NCBI RefSeq assembly: GCF_019175385.1
Contig: NC_083337.1
Location: 22,638,385-22,702,384, forward strand
DNA from: Lycium barbarum
Lineage: Eukaryota > Streptophyta > Magnoliopsida > Solanales > Solanaceae
Direction of reading: 5' to 3'
DNA: 64,000 nt
The notes under the pieces were generated by a model. It searched no databases. It worked only from the letters and a program-made list of their open reading frames with translations, and was not told the DNA's origin. A program made the translations under genes and the position numbers. Shown one piece after another: positions 39,625-50,718 of this stretch (position 1 is its first letter; every line of letters begins with the position of its first letter).

Positions 39625-42556
39625 TGTCACGACCCAGCCCCGTGGACCGCGACTGGCACCCTACCTGGGTACCCAGACCGAATCACACATTCATCTTCAA
39701 ATCCAAACTCATTTCATAATTTTTCGAAATCATATCGAACATAATTTATATCAAATATGTCTTAAGCGGTCGTGCCAAATCAAAATATCATATCAAATAC
39801 AAACTGAGCGGCGGAATGGACATCGCCGGTCAAAAGTGCAAATATAAGCATAAGGGCCATTTGGGGCCGGCATAACAAACAGACCGCCTTAAGACCAGAA
39901 AACGGAATCAGACAAACATACATAGGACCCTCGCCCCACATATATGACTACAGGCCTCTACGAACTCAAAACAAAGACATATGGCGAGACAGGGCCCCGC
40001 TGTACCCAAATAGTCAAATATACCGAATATATACAAAGCAAAAAGAGTCTGTACCAAAAGTGGACTCCGGATCAAATAGGAGTACTCCGGAATAGCAAGA
40101 AGTGAAGCCTACTGCGGAGGATCACCGATATCTGCACCTGCGGGCATAAAACGCAGCCCCCGAAGAGAGGGGGTCAGTACGAAATATGTACTGAGTATGT
40201 AAAGCACGGAGTACAGAAATATGGATCAAAACCGAAAGCAAATCAAATGTCAAAGTGGAGCATCAAATGGGTATGTCAAAATCCGTATCGAAATCATATA
40301 CGTATACATAATGCAAACGAAATCATGCAAACACTTAGGAACGTGGTCGCCACTCCGACGCTGGCGCCACACACAACATAACACCAGAAGGTTTCAAATC
40401 TCCGTACATCCCCGAACACAAACATAATCATAGGTGAGCGTATCGCATCACGAGCCATATCACAGAATAACTCCAAATGGAACCCAGCCCTATGGCGAAG
40501 CCTCGGGAACCGTAACACAGCATACGGCCGAATTGTCATAAGGCGCACGAATCAAAACCGGCCCGGGAACCGGTGAACGAAGTCATAATAAGGCACGAGC
40601 GGAGTCGTGAGCAAACCAATGCAATTCGTACTTCAAAATAGTTTTCCAAAATGAAGTAAACCCATAAGTCATATCGTAATGCAAAATAGTCGGATACTTA
40701 GCCGATATAAAGTTTCATTTATCAAAACTTTTCCAAAATAATATGTGTAGCTCAGAACGTAGCTTAACATATCGAAATTGTCGAAACATATCCCATAGAC
40801 GGGAATTCCAACATCGAAAGTGCCATTCCAAACGTTATTCAAAAGGACAGCCCAATAAGACAAATAGGGCGTCTCGGGGTTAGCGGGCCCACCTCGAGTC
40901 AAAGTGAGGTGGCGAACATATTTTCACGAACATTTATATGCCAGGGGTCATACATAATCATTTCTAGGTTACCCGACCATATTTCGATAGGTTTCGGACG
41001 AATGGTGGCACTCTAGCCAAAATAGAGCCCTTAGGCTTCAATTGAATTGAATGAATAGTAACTTTTCTGTGGATCGGGTTTCGAGGAACAGAAATGCTCC
41101 CGAAGGTCTCATATTCGACTAACATACTAGGATATGCCAAATGAAGGAGTGGGAAGCTTTACATACCTCACAGACGTCGTAAGCTCTCCCGAAAGTCTAG
41201 TCCCGTTTCGTCAAAAATCTGCAAATGGTCAAAGTTACCAATTGAGATTCTTAGGCTTAAAAATGCCTTTAACTCCACTTTTGCCTACCGAAATTTCGGC
41301 AGCATTTCCCCTATAAATCTAACATCCCTGAGGCTTAGCTCGGCTCAAAATACATCAATCACAACAGCCCACACGTCAACAAACAACACAAACAACAATC
41401 AAACCATTCTAGCTTCAAAATTCTACTTTGTTATCTAAGTTGTCAACTTTCATTCAAACTTCCAAAACTCCAATTCTACATCTACATAATTGCATTCATT
41501 TCCACATTCAAACTTATACAATCACATCCTAACTACAATTCAAGCCATACACGAAATTGCACCAAAAATCCATTATTTTCCATAATCCTTCAAAACATCA
41601 AAATTCACGACGAACATTCTAACTAACGTCGTTTCATTCCGTATTCATTAACATCATTATAGATTCATATCTAAAGTCTCTAGCACCTTAAATATACAAT
41701 GATATACATAATGATACCGAAGGTATACACTTTCCGATAATATCCAAAATCATTTTTTTCAACGCCAATTTCATTCATCAATTAATTATTTACGACATAA
41801 GGGTCACAACAACACATTATACCAACTTAAACAAGATCAATTAACACCATTTCCTCCTCCCTATGGCTCACGGCCAATACACACTACACACACACCCCCA
41901 CGGCTTTCTATTTACATCCAAGTTACGGGATTCTCGTCTAGACTCAATCCTTAACATATTCACATCAATTCTATCACATTAAAGGGGCAAAATTCTTACC
42001 TTTCCTTGAAACCCCGACTTGTCGCAAACGTCGTTCTTGCGCCAAACTAATTATACCCCGTTGAAGAGGGCCTTGAGTACTTCCCAATTATGTAAAAATT
42101 CATATTTTTGGATCAACAACAAGCTTGAAATAATTTTTCTCTCCTCCTTTCTAGCTCACGACCGAGAGCTCCTTTTTGTGTGTTCTTGATTTTTGTTCTA
42201 ATTTTCTAGATAATGGTTAGGCATACATAGTATATATCCTTTTAGGGGGGTCATGTGCATATAACATGACCCTCTTAATGTGGCTTGGGCCATTAGACAT
42301 GGCCGGCCCCCTACAATATTTGGGCTTCAACTTTGGGTCATCATTTTCCTTGGCCCAATTAGCTAAAGTCCCGTTTTGTAATTCCCGAAGCTAATTTCCG
42401 AAATACCAAATTTATCCTCGGCCTTCCCCGAGGTCTTGACATTAATGATTCCATAACCAACATAGTCACATTTACTAAAATCAAATTATGTCCTTCTAAC
42501 ATCCAAGTCGTAGTTATTTCTCGATTTCCAATTATACGAAAACACGGGACATAACA
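39625..42556 (-). repeat. B LTR3 (inner, shared by units 2 and 3)
   Basis: 2,932 bp between unit 2's primer site and unit 3's purine tract. It carries a changed right arm in the GGGTCATGTGC palindrome. Confidence 0.95.
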
Positions 42557-42666
42557 TTCTCCCCCTCTTAAGAACATTCGTCCCCGAATGTTAAATTAAT
42601 CTTATAAGGTCTTATGATCAAGGCAGGAGTGTCCCTTTTTAATAATGACATACATAATTCATTTTA

Positions 42667-45131
42667 TCAATCGACACAACAAACTGAAAAAGAAATTAGA
42701 TTACCTGTGGATGTCGGAAACAAGTGGGGATATTTCTTCTTCATCTCGTCCTCCGCCTCCCAAGTCATCTCCTCCCGATTATTGTTGCGCCACAGGACTT
42801 TGACGGAGGGCACTTCTTTAGTGCGTAGTCTCCGCACCTGTCGATCCAGAATAGATACAGGCTGCTCGTCATAAGATAACTGCTCCGTCACCTGAATGTC
42901 ATCTACTGGGAATATCCTGGCAGGATCACCAATACATTTCCGCAACATAGACACATGAAACACCGGGTGTACGGCCTCCAAGTCGGATGGTAAGTCTAGC
43001 TCATAGGCGACCTTGCCTATCTTTCGCACGATCTGATACGGCCCAATGTACCGGGGGCTCAACTTACCCTTTTTACCGAATCTCATGACACCCTTCATGG
43101 GCGACACCTTCAGGAATACCCAGTCGCTAATCCGGAACTCTAACGGTCGACGTCGTCTATCTGCATAAGCTTTCTGTCGACTCTGAGCAGCCAATAATCG
43201 CTCTCGAATAAGCTTTACCTTATCTACAGCTTCCTGGATCACATCTGGCCCAATCAGCTTAGTCTCGCCCACGTCAAACCAACCAATAGGAGATCTGCAT
43301 TTCCTGCCATACAGGGCTTCATACGGTGCCATCTGGATGCTGGAGTGATAACTGTTATTATAGGCAAACTCAATAAGCGGCAAATGATCATCCCAGCTGC
43401 CCCTGAAATCAATAACGCAGGCCCGCAACATATCTTCGAGCGTCTGAATAGTGCGCTCGGCCTGCCCGTCGGACTGAGGGTGAAAAGCTGTACTGAGGCT
43501 CACCTGAGTCCCTAATCCCTCCTGAAATGACCTCCAGAAATTAGCTGTAAACTGGGTACCTCGGTCAGTAATAATAGATATAGGGACTCCGTGAAGTCTG
43601 ACCATCTCTTTGATATACAATCTGGCATAGTCCTCAGCCGAATAAGTAGTCCGAACCGGAAGGAAATGGGCTGATTTCGTCAGCCTGTCAACAACAACCC
43701 AGATAGAGTCGTACCTGCGTGGAGTGCGCGGTAATCCAACAACGAAATCCATATTAATCATCTCCCATTTCCAGGCTGGAATTTCCATCTCCTGTAATAA
43801 TCCACCGGGCTTCTGATGCTCGACCTTAACTTGCTGGCAGTTCGGGCACTGACTAACAAACTCAGCAATATCTTTCTTCATGCCGTCCCACCAATACAAA
43901 CACTTGAGGTCCCGATACATTTTAGTGGAACCAGGATGAACAGAATACCGTGCATTATGGGCCTCGCCCATAATCTGCCGCCGTAAGCCCGCAACGTCCG
44001 GTACACAGAATCTGCCGTCATATAATAATACTCCGTCAGGCGAGATCTCAAACTGAGTCTTTGATTTACTAAGGGCCACATCTCTGTACTGAATCAAAAG
44101 AGGATCCTCAAACTGGCGCTGCTTTACCTCCTGAATAATAGATGACTCAGCAACTGGACGAACAGAAATCCCAGAATCTCCAGATTCCACCAAACGAACT
44201 CCGAGGCTGGCCAGCTGATGAATATCGCGAACCAAATCCCTCTTATCAGATGGAACATCAGCCAGACTGCCTACGGACTTGCGGCTAAGCGCATCAGCTA
44301 CCACGTTGGCTTTCCCTGGGTGGTACAGAATATCGACGTCGTAATCCTTTAGTAACTCAAGCCATCTCCGCTGCCGCAAATTTAGTTCCTTCTGCCTAAA
44401 AATATACTGGAGACTCTTATGGTCCGTATAGATATCAACATGGACCCCATATAAATAATGCCGCCAAATCTTCAAAGCATGAATCACCGCGGTCAACTCA
44501 AGATCATGAGTGGGATAGTTCTTCTCGTGCAGTCTGAGCTGCCGGGAAGCATAGGCTATGAATCGACCGTGCTGCATCAATACACATCCTATCCCAATAC
44601 CAGAGGCGTCACAATAGACAACATACCCGTCAGATCCCACTGGAAGAGCCAAAACTGGTGCTGTAATCAATCTCTCCTTCAGCATCTGAAAGCTGTGCTC
44701 GCAGGCATCTGTCCACTGGAATTTTGCTGCTTTCTGGGTAAGCCTCGTCAGTGGTGCTGCAATAGAAGAAAAATCCTCCACAAACCTGCGATAATACCCA
44801 GCCAATCCCAGAAAACTGCGCACCTCTGTCGGTGTAGTAGGCCTGGGCCAATTATGCACAGCCTCAATCTTCTGCGTGTCGACCCGAATACCGTCTGCGC
44901 CGACAATATGGCCCAAGAATGCCACAGAAGTCAACCAGAACTCACACTTAGAGAATTTAGCATATAACTTCTGCTGACGGAGGATGCCAAGTACCGTCCT
45001 CAAATGATCTGAATGCTCCTCGGCTGATCGCGAGTAAATCAGAATATCATCAATAAACACAATAACAAACATATCCAGGAAAGGCTGAAATACCCGGTTC
45101 ATCAGATCCATAAATACTGCTGGAGCATTAG
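42667..45131 (-). pseudogene. B unit 3 Gag-Pol, C-terminal part (after C insertion)
   Basis: The reverse transcriptase end, RNase H, integrase and chromodomain, open to the normal stop. It begins where element C interrupts the Pol frame between the conserved GLTN and APAVF residues of the polymerase. An apparent start inside C's LTR is an artefact. The missing N-terminal part lies at 54097-56494. The catalytic FIDDIL, the [11 protein letters not shown] integrase block and the chromodomain end are present. Confidence 0.93.
45127..45131. repeat. Target site duplication of element C (ATTAG)
   Basis: ATTAG at 45127-45131 before C's left LTR and at 54092-54096 after its right LTR. Confidence 0.95.
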
Positions 45132-48100
45132 TGTCACGACCCAACCCCGTGGGCCGCGACTGGTGCCCTACTTAGGCACCCCAAACAGACTCACAACCGG
45201 ATCATCGTATTCAGACTCATTCAGACTTAACGTACATTGTTTGAATTGAAAATTAACAACAGACGTCACACAAACATTTATCTAACACTTATCTTAAGCG
45301 GTCGCCCGTGCAGAACAGTCAAATCAAAATTAGAAAGGTGGCGGAATATACATCGCCCAAATGCACACACACACGTACAAACTCATGGGCCGTCCTGGCC
45401 ATAGTAGCATACTGGCCGCTTAAGAACGCAAAACAGATCCACATACAAACACACCGGACCCACGACCCAAAAATATGACTACAGGCCTCTAAAACAAAAC
45501 AGAACATACGAACATATGACGGGACAGGGCCCCGCCGTACCCACACTGCCACAAATGTACAGAATACACACACAACAGAAGGTATGTACCAAAAGTTAGG
45601 CTCCGGATCAAGGGGAGCTCTCCAACACAGCAGAATGAGTAGCCTAAACCAGAGGATCACCCAAACGAGCTTCTGTACCTGCGGGCATGAAACGCAGCCC
45701 CCGAAGAACCGGGGGTCAGTACGGGAGAAGTACTGAGTATGTAAAGCAGAAGGTACAGAAATCACAAACACAACTAAAGTCAGAATGGAACAAACACAAA
45801 CGTCAAGGTAGCAAAGCAAACCTGTGCGGAAGGCAAATGTACAAATGCAAATCAAATCATGTATAGGGTTTAGGAACGTGGTCACCCCCGACGCTGGTGC
45901 CACAACACATCATAACTCCAGAAGTTTTCAAATCTCCGTACAGTCTCCAGACACATCATATCACACACATATCACATCATCAGAACATATCAAATGCCAT
46001 ATCACATCATAACTCCATAGACGGTAACCGGCCCTATGGCGAGGCCTCGGAAACCGTAACACATCATAACTTCCGAATATGGTATAGCGCGCATGATCAC
46101 AAAGCCGGCCCGGGTACCGACGAACGAAATCATAGTGAATGGCACGAACGGAGTAGTGCAGAAACCATATGCATATTAAAAGTAAGTTACCGGACTCGAC
46201 ATATAGTTACATATAGGAATATACCGACGCCAGAAGGCTCGGAGTAGAAGTCAGGTCGATCAAAATTAATGTATAAAAGTTACGAAGTTCCAAACTGCAA
46301 AACCTTTGAAAAACGATTCACAGGTCATCTTCCGAAAATCTAACATCATTCAAAGTGCAAAACGTTCAATAACGGCATAGGGAATTTCAAACGGACCCTT
46401 AAGTCATAAACAAACGATTGCCTTTCATATCGGACGAAAATGAGCCAAACGAACCAAATAAGGGAAGCCTCGGGGCTTGCGGGCCCACCTCGAGTCAAAT
46501 TGAGGCGGCGGACACAAATCACAGACTTTCGGCTCCATAAAGCCGTCTACAAAAGTTTCGGAGGGATTCGGACACAACAACAAAAGTTATGAAGGTTCGA
46601 ACATTCTTTCAACCAAATGTAAAGATTAGGTTTCAATTATGCTGAATGAATAGTGCCCAAACTTGAACCTAGATTTCCAAGAGCAGAGTTATCCCCGAGG
46701 GTCCGATCTTAACCTAGCGTAACTAGGGCATGCCAAAAGAAGGATAGATAGGCTTTACATACCTGGATTGCGCCTTACGCTCGTCAAATCTCAATTCCCG
46801 TTTCGTCCAAAAACTGCATATGGTCACTTTTACCAGTTACTATTCATGAAAGTTAACATTCTAATCTTTGGGGTTATACTTGGCTACCGAAATTTCGGCA
46901 GCATTTCCCCTATAAATCTAACACCCCCGAGACTTAGCTCGGCTCAGAACATTCAAAAACAACAACCCAACAACACCAAACGACGTCAAAGTTCACAACG
47001 AAATAGGTTTTAACATCAATGATCTTCTTTCTACATAAAATTAAAATTTTCATACAAACTTTACAAGGTCAAACCAACATCAACATTATCATATTCATCA
47101 TCCATCAAAATCATTACAACATACGTCGGAAGCATCCATACCATTTTCACACAATATTCATAAGGTATGCAAACATTCAAACTTTCCATTAAGCCACTAC
47201 TTTTCCAATTTTTCCTAACCTTCAACATACAAGTTCATTATACATTTCCATCTTCCAAATTCATCCACAATAATCATAATTTTCCTCTTGATACTTTCAT
47301 CTCCATTTTTACATAAACCATAACAAAGTTGTATGTTTTCCTACAACAACTTAATAACCATTAAGTTCCTTCACTCTCCTCACATAATCCATGATTAACA
47401 CAACCAAAATATTAATTCAAATCAGTCCATCAATTTCAATTAAAACAGCCCCTCACCCATAAATTTCAACAAAACAACAAACGGGTTTATAATGCTGTTT
47501 TCTCCGTTCTAATTCGTTAAAACTCTAAATAAACACTTTAATAACATAAAAGGAATTTTATAAATACCTTATCAGAAGATCCACCACGAAAATTTCATCC
47601 CCCAAGACCAATATTTATCTCAAATTGAAGGCAACGCAACGTACAACGTTTTTCTCTTCATGAGCTTCGGGATTCGGAGCTCGGATTTTGATCAAAATGG
47701 CTTCCTTAGCCTTGAAGTTTTCTCTCTCTCTCTCTCTAATGTTCTTGGAAGATATTATATGAAAATGATCAGCCCTCACATAATTTTTCCTTATATTTAT
47801 GACGTTAATGGGCCTCATGGGCCGAATGTGAATGTTGGATCGGGTCACCATTTTCTGCCCCGCCAGCCCAACTTGTATCGTCCATATCTGCTTATACAGA
47901 TATCCTTTTGACGAGCGGTTTGTTGAGTTGGAAACTAGACTCGATGAACTTAATTTTTGGCTTTTGAAACACCTTAAAACTCCTCATATACTAGGAGATA
48001 TGCCTCCAACAATATGGGCTAAAAATCTGGTCCGAGATTTTTCTGAAGTTGTTCGGATTCATTTCGTTCAGATTCGTTTAACTTCTAATCCTCTTCCGAC

Positions 48101-48503
48101 CCTCGTGTAACCTCTTATACATGAATATACATAGTCATATACATACATAACAATCCATACACATCTCGAAGGGTCCGGAGAATCACAATAACCTTAAACG
48201 TAACTGGAGAACTTACGAAGCTTCGACGAAACTCCAATCGCAAAAATATATTCATATCTTTTATCCATCTTCTATAACATTACTAATAATCTCAAATACT
48301 TTAAAAGGGCACTCACATTACCTCATATACGCTCATAACGCGATTTCAAATCCTTTAGGTTACGATGTCACCTCGGGATACTTAAGGCAACCATATATAT
48401 ATAACGATATTCTTACTAACTCGATTAACTTTCCTTGAACTTTCTTAACTCATTTTTTTTCTTGTCTTAATTAAAATAGCACAGACTCTTACGGGGTGTA
48501 ACA
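45132..48503 (-). repeat. Element C 3' LTR
   Basis: TGTCACGACCC to ACGGGGTGTAACA. Hairpin module at 45680-45736, CCGAAATTTCGG with a TATA-like block at 46887-46920, a TC run near 47720. A 194-codon minus frame (45319-45903) recurs in the other LTR but shows no domain and is probably chance. Confidence 0.95.
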
Positions 48504-48519
48504 TCCTCCCCCTCTTTAA
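48504..48519 (-). other. Element C polypurine tract
   Basis: Plus TCCTCCCCCTCTTTAA after the LTR, purine-rich on the sense strand. Confidence 0.85.
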
Positions 48520-48539
48520 AACATTCGTCCTCGAATGTT
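48520..48539 (-). other. Pre-PPT hairpin of element C
   Basis: AACATTCG, loop TCCT, CGAATGTT: perfect 8-bp arms, 16 nt from the LTR. Confidence 0.8.
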
Positions 48540-48853
48540 AAATTGACCTCATGGGGCGTCATACCATTTCGGGAGGGTTCCTTTCATAATCGTCCTTCGT
48601 GGACTTTCCGACATGGCTTCTTTACCAGCATGATGGTGTAATTCTTCACATCACTGATTCAAATGCCTTCATAATATATTTTCTCATACCCCACATAATT
48701 ATCGGACCATAAACTATATTCTCATAGCAGACGAATGCTTTTCAGACATTATAAGTAATCGTCACTTCTTGGTACACTTCTGAGTTTCTTACCACATTAT
48801 CGTAATCCCACTTCATACCAGACACCTCATACCAAACAGATTCAGAACTAGGA

Positions 48854-49221
48854 CCGGACGCGTAGAAGCATATCGGATGGATTCGTAATCGGAGGCAGAC
48901 GTATTAAACTATGGCGGACAGATTCATAGTCAAAATCAGAGGTACGGAAGTATGTCAGACAAATGTGAGATCGGAGTCAGACGTACAGAGAGGTATCAGA
49001 CAGATTTGAAATCGGAATCAGACGTACAGAAATGTATCATACAGAGTCGTGATCAAAGTCAGACAGACAGAAATGTATCAGACAGAGTCGTAATTAAAAT
49101 CAGACATACGGAGATGTATCAGACAGACGCGTGATCAAGATCAGACGTACAGAGGCGTAATAGGCAGAGCCTTATCAGAATCGGAAGTGCAGAAGTATAA
49201 CAGATAGAATCCGAATTAGAG
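48854..49221. repeat. 41-bp tandem repeat in C interior (about nine units)
   Basis: Units start at 48854, 48895, 48936, 48977, 49018, 49059, 49100, 49141 and 49181. The consensus begins TCAGACGTACAGAAATGTAT and goes on CAGACAGAGTCGTGATCAAA. The central units are the most alike and the edges are degenerate. Confidence 0.85.
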
Positions 49222-49700
49222 TCAGATCACTCCTATTAAGGCTCCAGTGATTTATAAAAAAAAAATTCCTTATTGGTGAACTTGTTTGCCAAGTTATCAT
49301 ATAAATCGTCTTGCGTGTCGCTTATCGACTCTTTCGGAGATTTCCCCTTATTCACACTTCTTATTTTTCACCTTTCCTACTATTCTTCATCTATCACAAC
49401 CTTAGTTGCCGGGACTCGGCTCTTGATCCATATGGGCACCAAACGAAAATCATACACACACACATACACACATACAGATATATTTACTAGTATCTTACTG
49501 GCGAACGTCTCTGACTGTTATTCAAATCCGCTCAATTTCCTGAGCGGTGTTGCACCTTTTCTTTTTGCCCATTTAGTCCGCCTCGTTCTGCGTGACTCCT
49601 GTAAGGGCACTAAATTACTCCACACATTCTATTTTCCTTTTGGTTACCCCAAATTTCCATTTATATCTATCATACTTACTCTTGTGCAAAATTTTGCATT
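49222..49700. other. C interior, nothing recognised
   Basis: Non-coding by appearance. A 156-codon plus frame (49273-49743) is hydrophobic and low-complexity, and its end overlaps the 5S-like segment, so I do not call it a gene. Confidence 0.6.
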
Positions 49701-49774
49701 ACTTCCCAGGGGGGTCACCCATCCCAGAATTGCTCTGGCTTGAGCACGCTTAACCCCGAAACTTTCATGCATTT
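49688..49774 (-). ncRNA. 5S rRNA-like segment with internal Pol III promoter elements
   Basis: On the minus strand from 49754 downwards: GTTAAGCGTGC (box A), 20 nt, GATGGGTGA (intermediate element), then TGGGAAGT (box C). Order and spacing match plant 5S rRNA, with one extra base before box C. A TTTT run (49691-49688) follows about 10 nt later, where a Pol III terminator could act. The 5' third of 5S is barely recognisable, so it is not a functional ribosomal RNA gene. 5S-derived segments are known from the LTRs of Cassandra TRIM elements; here one sits in the interior. Confidence 0.7.
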
Positions 49775-50702
49775 TGACGCGTCAGGGCTGATATAATTTC
49801 GTCAATTGCCGTGCAGGACCTTTGTCACATAATTTTAGGGCAAATCGGGGTCTTAGCAAATTTTCGGAAAATTTTTGTAGCGGGTCCCACCCCCGGCTAA
49901 GTTGCACAATTACCATATTGCCTTTCTGAATCACCGATATTCACTTTCATACACATACACATACAATTACAGACAGGCCATAGATTTAAGTCTTCGTCCC
50001 ACGAATTCCGTCTCCAAATAGTCAGTGAAATCTGATAAAATATCACCATAAGGTGCTCTCCAACAAACGACAGAAGAAAACTAAATTCCGACAAGTATCG
50101 CGGAACCTGTTTGTACTTACTTTATATATATTTACTTCCATATCTCTGGAAAAAAAATTTGGGCAGAGGTTCCTCTGTATTTCTTACTATCCGAAACATG
50201 TACACGAGAAATACCAACCATGCCTCACAGGGTCAACACATATACGCATATATATACATCATATCATGTCGTCTCGTAGCCACACGGGGCTAACAATTAC
50301 AGATAAAATTATACAGATGTCGAGGCTTACCTCACATGCCCAACTCGAACAACATCGGAGGCTCCTTCCTGTTCACTTTTCTATTCAATCTTCAACCTTA
50401 TATTTCTACCACACTTCAAACAACTTCTCCGACACACAGCTTTCATATTATTGCTTACCTGAGTACTGTGCGGCCTCCAATATCATCAGCCATTGCCTTC
50501 TGTCGATGCCGTCCTTTGGCTGAAATTAAAAGTTAGTCGAAAGGAATTCATATCCTACAGCTGGCTCTATCGCATGATCTAAGATTCAAAGAAGGGTAAC
50601 ATCCTAGATGCCCTGTAGCTTCCTGTTTATATATGTGGTGCACAACACATCGATAAACAAGACTCTACTAGACACGGCCTGTAGACTTTCCGAGGACTAA
50701 CC
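49775..50702 (-). other. C interior towards the primer site
   Basis: No gene. From about 50050 it is homologous to D's interior (19420-19994), with the GGGCAGAG-TTCCTCTGTA block at 50161 and CTGTCGATGCCG near 50500. The final 150 bp match B's leader. Confidence 0.65.
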
Positions 50703-50714
50703 GCTCTGATACCA
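50703..50714 (-). other. Element C primer binding site
   Basis: Sense TGGTATCAGAGC (initiator Met tRNA), 4 nt from the 5' LTR. Confidence 0.9.
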
Positions 50715-50718
50715 CTTT

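Noticed and set aside
42667..45144. Apparent start of an 825-codon protein inside C's LTR
   Set aside because: The upstream codons belong to the inserted element. The real protein is the split Gag-Pol of B unit 3.
45319..45903. 194-codon minus frame, also at 50906-51490
   Set aside because: It recurs only because both are LTRs of the same young element. Composition is low-complexity and no domain is recognisable.
49273..49743. 156-codon plus frame in element C interior
   Set aside because: Overlaps the 5S-like segment in antisense. No domain and no counterpart in D.
49701..49754. A genuine 5S rRNA gene
   Set aside because: Only the promoter-bearing part is recognisable. The 5' third and the 3' end are not 5S.
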